This document shows positions 60,937 to 64,000 of a stretch of DNA of 64,000 nucleotides, piece by piece. The stretch spans positions 25,107 to 89,106 of the forward strand of contig JAFQEE010000023.1 in the NCBI GenBank assembly GCA_017399175.1, in the 5' to 3' direction. Under the pieces are notes generated by a model. It made no database searches and had not been told where the DNA came from. It saw only the letters and a list, made by a program, of their open reading frames with translations. The position numbers and the translations under genes were made by a program. The number at the start of each line of letters is the position of its first letter. Positions within the stretch are counted from its first letter, which is position 1. The stretch comes from Clostridia bacterium. GTDB lineage: Bacteria; Bacillota; Clostridia; Oscillospirales; Acutalibacteraceae.

Positions 60937-61567
60937 AAAGAATTTACCAAAACTGATAATTACGTCATTAGTAATCCTTATACCAATACTTATTGGTCTT
61001 ATTTTGTGGGATAAGTTGCCTGACCAAGTCCTAATACATTGGAATATAAATGGTGCAGTTGATGATTATGCTACTAAAACACAAGCAGTATTTTTAATGC
61101 CGTTAGTATTACTTGCTTTCCATTGGATTTGTGTTTTAGGAACATCGCTTGACCCTAAAAAGCAGAATATTAGCGATAAAACATTTACTCTTGTTTTGTG
61201 GATTATTCCTGTTATATCTTTGCTTTGCAACTCAATGGTGTATGCAACAGCATTAGGTCATAAGGTCAGCGTTGAAATTATAATGCCACTTTTTATGGGT
61301 GCATTGTTTGTTGTAATCGGCAATTATTTTCCAAAATGCAAACAGAGTTATACAATAGGCATCAAAATTCCTTGGACTCTTAATGACGAAGAAAACTGGA
61401 ATAAAACACACCGTATGGCAGGCTTTCTTTGGGTAATCGGTGGAGTTGTAATAATGGCAACAGCATTTTTAGGTGCATTCTGTCTTTTCTTTGTTGTGCT
61501 TATACCAATGGTTATTATCCCATTCGTATATTCTTATCTTCTTTACAAAAAGAAGAAAACAGAATAA
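60929..61567 (+). CDS. sdpI: SdpI-family membrane immunity/signalling protein
   Basis: 212 residues with six membrane helices (about 9-27, 50-70, 84-104, 112-130, 157-177, 180-203). The N-terminal LPDQVLIHWNINGAVDDYATK is the DUF1648 part and the later region (IGIKIPWTLNDEENWNKTHRMAGFLW) is the SdpI part. In Bacillus SdpI gives immunity to the SdpC toxin and sequesters SdpR. No SdpC-like toxin gene is seen here. Confidence 0.9.
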   Translation: MIKKNLPKLIITSLVILIPILIGLILWDKLPDQVLIHWNINGAVDDYATKTQAVFLMPLVLLAFHWICVLGTSLDPKKQNISDKTFTLVLWIIPVISLLCNSMVYATALGHKVSVEIIMPLFMGALFVVIGNYFPKCKQSYTIGIKIPWTLNDEENWNKTHRMAGFLWVIGGVVIMATAFLGAFCLFFVVLIPMVIIPFVYSYLLYKKKKTE

Positions 61568-61575
61568 AGAAATCG

Positions 61576-61635
61576 GTAGGGCGGGGTCTTGACCCCGCTG
61601 TCATTTTGCACTTTGCACTTTGCGTTCTGCACTTA
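61576..61635. repeat. Fragment of a family A repeat
   Basis: GTAGGGCGGGGTC/GACCCCGC palindrome followed by the TTTGCACTTTGCAC tandem tract. It lacks both ends of the full element and lies next to the glnA promoter. Confidence 0.6.
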
Positions 61636-61639
61636 TTTA

Positions 61640-61667
61640 TTGACATCTTTTTAATCAATGGTATAAT
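61640..61667 (+). promoter_or_regulatory. glnA promoter
   Basis: TTGACA (61640-61645) and TATAAT (61662-61667) with a 16-base spacer, 60 bases before the ATG. Confidence 0.8.
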
Positions 61668-61726
61668 AATATAGTTAAAATGGGTATATATGTATTAATG
61701 TTCACATTTGAAAGGCGGTAAATCCC

Positions 61727-63049
61727 ATGAGTTATACAGTTGAAGACATTCTCAAAATAGCAAAAGAAAAAAATATCAAGTTCTTGCGTTTGCAGTTTAC
61801 TGACATTTTCGGTCAGATGAAAAACATCGCAATTACTGAAAATATGTTTGAAACAGTACTTAAAGATGGTCAGATGTTTGACGGTTCTTCTATTGAAGGC
61901 TTTGTTCGTATTGACGAATCTGATATGTACTTAAAACCTGACCTTGATACATTCACAATTCTTCCTTGGAAAGAGGGAACAGCACGAGTAATATGTGATG
62001 TTTACGGTGCTGATAAGGTTACACCGTTTGAAGGTGACCCTCGTTATGTCCTTCGTTCAGTAATCCAAGAAGCAGCAGATATGGGATATTCAATCAATGT
62101 TGGTCCTGAATGTGAATTCTTCCTTTTCAAACTTGACGAACACGGCAGAGCAACAACAAAGACAAACGACGCTGTTGGATATTTTGATATTGGTCCTGCC
62201 GATGACGGTGAACAGTGTCGAAATGACATTTGTATCGCACTTCAGCAGATGGATTACGAAATTGAAGCATCTCATCATGAATGTGCAGAAGGTCAGCACG
62301 AAATTGATTTCAAGTTTGCAGAGGCACTTGAAGCAGCTGATAAGGTTGTTACATTTAAGCATGTTGTTAAGACTTATGCTCGTCGTAACGGTCTTCACGC
62401 AACATTTATGCCAAAGCCTATTTACGGTGCAGCAGGTAACGGTATGCATACAAATCTTTCTCTTATGAAAGACGGTAAAAATGCATTCTATGACCCTGAT
62501 GATAAGTATGGTTTAAGTGAAACTGCATATCAGTTTATTGCAGGTGTTCTTCACCATGTAAAAGCAATTACTTGTGTTGCAAACCCACTTGTAAACTCAT
62601 ATAAAAGACTTGTTCCCGGTTTTGAAGCACCTGTTTATATTTCTTGGTCAGCATCAAACCGTTCAGCACTTATCCGTGTTCCTGCAGCAAGAGGAATGGC
62701 AACTCGTGTTGAACTCCGTTCATCTGACCCGTCTTGTAACCCATACCTTGAAATGGCACTCTGTATTGCAGCAGGTCTTGACGGTATCAAAAAGGGTATG
62801 AAAGCACCAGAGGGAATCACAACAAATATCTATGATATGACACGCGAAGAACGAAAAGCAAACGGTATTGAAAATCTTCCAAGCACATTACAGGAAGCAA
62901 CAAGAGAATTTGAAAAGAGTGAATTTGTAAAAGAAATTCTTGGTGAACACATTTTCTCAAAATATCTTGCAGGTAAAAAGCAGGAATGGAGGAGCTACAC
63001 AACAAGAATTACTCAGTGGGAAATCGACGAATACCTTACAAAATATTAA
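61727..63049 (+). CDS. glnA: Glutamine synthetase type I
   Basis: 440 residues, the short GSI-alpha form. It makes glutamine from glutamate, ammonia and ATP. FDGSSIEGFVRIDESDMYL, GPECEFFLF, NGLHATFMPKP with GNGMHTN, and the C-terminal EWRSYTTRITQWEIDEYL are present. It lacks the adenylylation loop of the beta form, so control by feedback and by regulators of the GlnR type is expected. It has AAAGGCGG before the ATG. It appears to be a single gene with its own promoter and terminator. Confidence 0.96.
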   Translation: MSYTVEDILKIAKEKNIKFLRLQFTDIFGQMKNIAITENMFETVLKDGQMFDGSSIEGFVRIDESDMYLKPDLDTFTILPWKEGTARVICDVYGADKVTPFEGDPRYVLRSVIQEAADMGYSINVGPECEFFLFKLDEHGRATTKTNDAVGYFDIGPADDGEQCRNDICIALQQMDYEIEASHHECAEGQHEIDFKFAEALEAADKVVTFKHVVKTYARRNGLHATFMPKPIYGAAGNGMHTNLSLMKDGKNAFYDPDDKYGLSETAYQFIAGVLHHVKAITCVANPLVNSYKRLVPGFEAPVYISWSASNRSALIRVPAARGMATRVELRSSDPSCNPYLEMALCIAAGLDGIKKGMKAPEGITTNIYDMTREERKANGIENLPSTLQEATREFEKSEFVKEILGEHIFSKYLAGKKQEWRSYTTRITQWEIDEYLTKY

Positions 63050-63064
63050 TTCAAAAAAACTATG

Positions 63065-63091
63065 GCGGAGTTGTGAAGCTCCGCTGTTTTT
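63065..63091 (+). terminator. glnA terminator
   Basis: GCGGAG (63065-63070) pairs with CTCCGC (63079-63084), followed by TGTTTTT. Confidence 0.85.
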
Positions 63092-63113
63092 ATGTTATCT
63101 ACTTTGTTGTGTT

Positions 63114-63325
63114 GTAGGGGTTGGCATGGCCCCACCCTTGAGGGGCGCGAGCGTCCTGTGGACGTTGAATTAGCGCTGTCTGAGCCGGCAGGCGAGTAAT
63201 GGAGCTGTCACCGTAAGGTGACTGAGGGGGATATCTCAACGACCGCGTAGTGGCAGGCTTCAACGCCCGCTTTTGCTTTCTCTGAGAGAGTGGTCATTCT
63301 GAGGAGCAGGGCGACGAAGAATCTC
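63114..63325. repeat. Composite of family A, C and B modules between glnA and tRNA-Leu
   Basis: GTAGGGG start, a family C block (63127-63230) with CCACCCTTGAGGGG, GCGCTGTCTGAGCCGG and AGCTGTCACCGTAAGGTGAC, a GTAGTGGCAGGCTTCAACGCC module shared with the copy at 18968, then a single family B end GTCATTCTGAGG..GAAGAATCTC (63293-63325). No credible gene occurs in this 360-bp gap. Confidence 0.7.
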
Positions 63326-63362
63326 AACATAATAAAAAAATTAAAACTTTTTCATTCTCATA

Positions 63363-63391
63363 TTGACAATTCAAGTTTCATAATATATAAT
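63363..63391 (+). promoter_or_regulatory. tRNA-Leu promoter
   Basis: TTGACA (63363-63368) and TATAAT (63386-63391) with a 17-base spacer, 22 bases before the tRNA. Confidence 0.85.
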
Positions 63392-63413
63392 AATAGGGCT
63401 GTTAGAACAGTAT

Positions 63414-63500
63414 GCTGGTGTGGCGAAATCGGCAGACGCAAGGGACTTAAAATCCCTCGGTAGCAATACCGTACCGGTTCAAGTCCGGTCACCAGCACCA
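63414..63500 (+). tRNA. tRNA-Leu (TAA)
   Basis: The plus strand folds with acceptor GCTGGTG/CACCAGC, a long variable arm (class II), anticodon loop TTAAAAT giving TAA, T-arm CCGGTTCAAGTCCGG and encoded CCA. Confidence 0.95.
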
Positions 63501-63536
63501 AAAATCCCGAATGCGAAAGCGTTCGGGATTTTTACT
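63501..63536 (+). terminator. Terminator of tRNA-Leu
   Basis: AAAAATCCCGAA (63501-63512) pairs with TTCGGGATTTTT (63523-63534), with GCGAAAGC inside. Confidence 0.9.
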
Positions 63537-63616
63537 TATTACCTATTAACTCTTCACTTTTCACTTAATACGGGATTTTTGGAAAGTAAGAAGTAATAGT
63601 GAATAGTGGAGAAGTA

Positions 63617-63645
63617 TTGCGACTTGGTCGCTTTTATGTTATACT
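63617..63645 (+). promoter_or_regulatory. Promoter of the last gene
   Basis: TTGCGA (63617-63622) and TATACT (63640-63645) with a 17-base spacer; GCGAC..GTCGC forms a small palindrome on the -35 side. Short direct repeats of the ACTTTTCACTT kind lie upstream. Confidence 0.6.
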
Positions 63646-63689
63646 ATCCACATAAGTGAAGATAGAATAAAAAATATAAGGAGTTTTTA

Positions 63690-64000
63690 ATGATACATCA
63701 TAAAAATCCCGTTGAGGAAAGTTTTATTGCGTGGATTGTTATGAATCCCGATAGTTTTCATCATTTGGATATGCAGCGCTTTTATACTTTTGTTCATTCA
63801 GTAATTAGATATAATGCTAAAAGTTGGCTTTCTTTTGAAAAATTTAAGAAAAAAATCTTGTTTCACAAATCTAATTTCCCTGAGGAGTATATTGAATATT
63901 ACTTTAATTTAATGCGGAAACTTGTTGATTTTTCAAAGGTATCATATTTACCCTCTTATGATTATGATGGTTGTAGTAAAATAACGACACGAGCTGTGAA
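63690..64000 (+). CDS. Unknown protein, N-terminal part only
   Basis: The ATG at 63690 follows ATAAGGAG and the frame runs open through the end of the window (103 visible residues). It begins MIHHKNPVEESFIAWIVMNP and is rich in Phe, His, Tyr and Lys, with NPDSFHHLDMQRFY near residues 19-32. It is AT-richer than its neighbours, and the tRNA-Leu end is close. I do not recognise the family. It could be the first gene of a cassette beside the tRNA, but this is only suggested by position. Confidence 0.6.
   Translation, partial: MIHHKNPVEESFIAWIVMNPDSFHHLDMQRFYTFVHSVIRYNAKSWLSFEKFKKKILFHKSNFPEEYIEYYFNLMRKLVDFSKVSYLPSYDYDGCSKITTRAV

Overview
The window is low-GC DNA with strong AAGGAGG-type ribosome binding sites and near-consensus TTGACA/TATAAT promoters. 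It carries a SCIFF peptide with its radical SAM maturase, BspA-type leucine-rich repeat surface proteins, a GPH-type sugar carrier and a phage lysis cassette. This points to an anaerobic, probably gut-dwelling Clostridia (Bacillota; Oscillospirales/Ruminococcaceae-like). The species cannot be named from the sequence alone.

Bases 1 to about 13740 are the right end of a prophage. They hold late virion genes, including a 2355-residue multi-domain polyvalent protein (HExxH peptidase, BECR-like nuclease, ADP-ribosyltransferase-like domain and a long LPD38-like C-terminal part). These are followed by a tail-fibre-like protein with a duplicated dockerin-like module, a lysis cassette (membrane/coiled-coil protein, amidase, DUF6275-like protein, Hol44-like holin) and a two-gene cargo operon behind its own operator-promoter. 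The prophage abuts the 3' end of a minus-strand tRNA-Trp gene, which is the likely attachment site.

From 13.7 to 29 kb almost everything is on the minus strand: tRNA-Trp and tRNA-Met/Ile2, a class B PBP, a PAP2 phosphatase, an LRR lipoprotein and a GPH transporter, then a fucose operon (fucI-fucA-fucU-kinase), tRNA-Arg, a zinc alcohol dehydrogenase, and the SCIFF cluster (scfA-scfB plus a PLP decarboxylase).

From 29 to 42 kb the plus strand carries a CLC channel, two exported proteins, a nadB-nadC-folC-GH38-LRR-MscS series and a membrane-protein/Xre pair. From 42 to 49 kb come prs, a CDF transporter with a TetR regulator, and a divergent ABC exporter. From 49.6 to 53.4 kb are a cyclophilin and a three-gene methylthioadenosine salvage operon (deaminase, phosphorylase, mtnA). 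From 53.7 to 60.3 kb is an unusual operon of two tandem GH3-type acyl-adenylating enzymes (the first fused to a membrane domain), a DUF819 membrane protein and a sphingosine-phosphate-lyase-like PLP enzyme. The end holds sdpRI, glnA, tRNA-Leu and the start of an unknown gene.

Most operon gaps contain copies of modular intergenic repeats. Family A has imperfect 20-bp inverted ends and a variable palindromic core. Families B and C are nested in it or stand alone. One short family C copy appears to supply the ribosome binding site of the methylthioadenosine deaminase gene.
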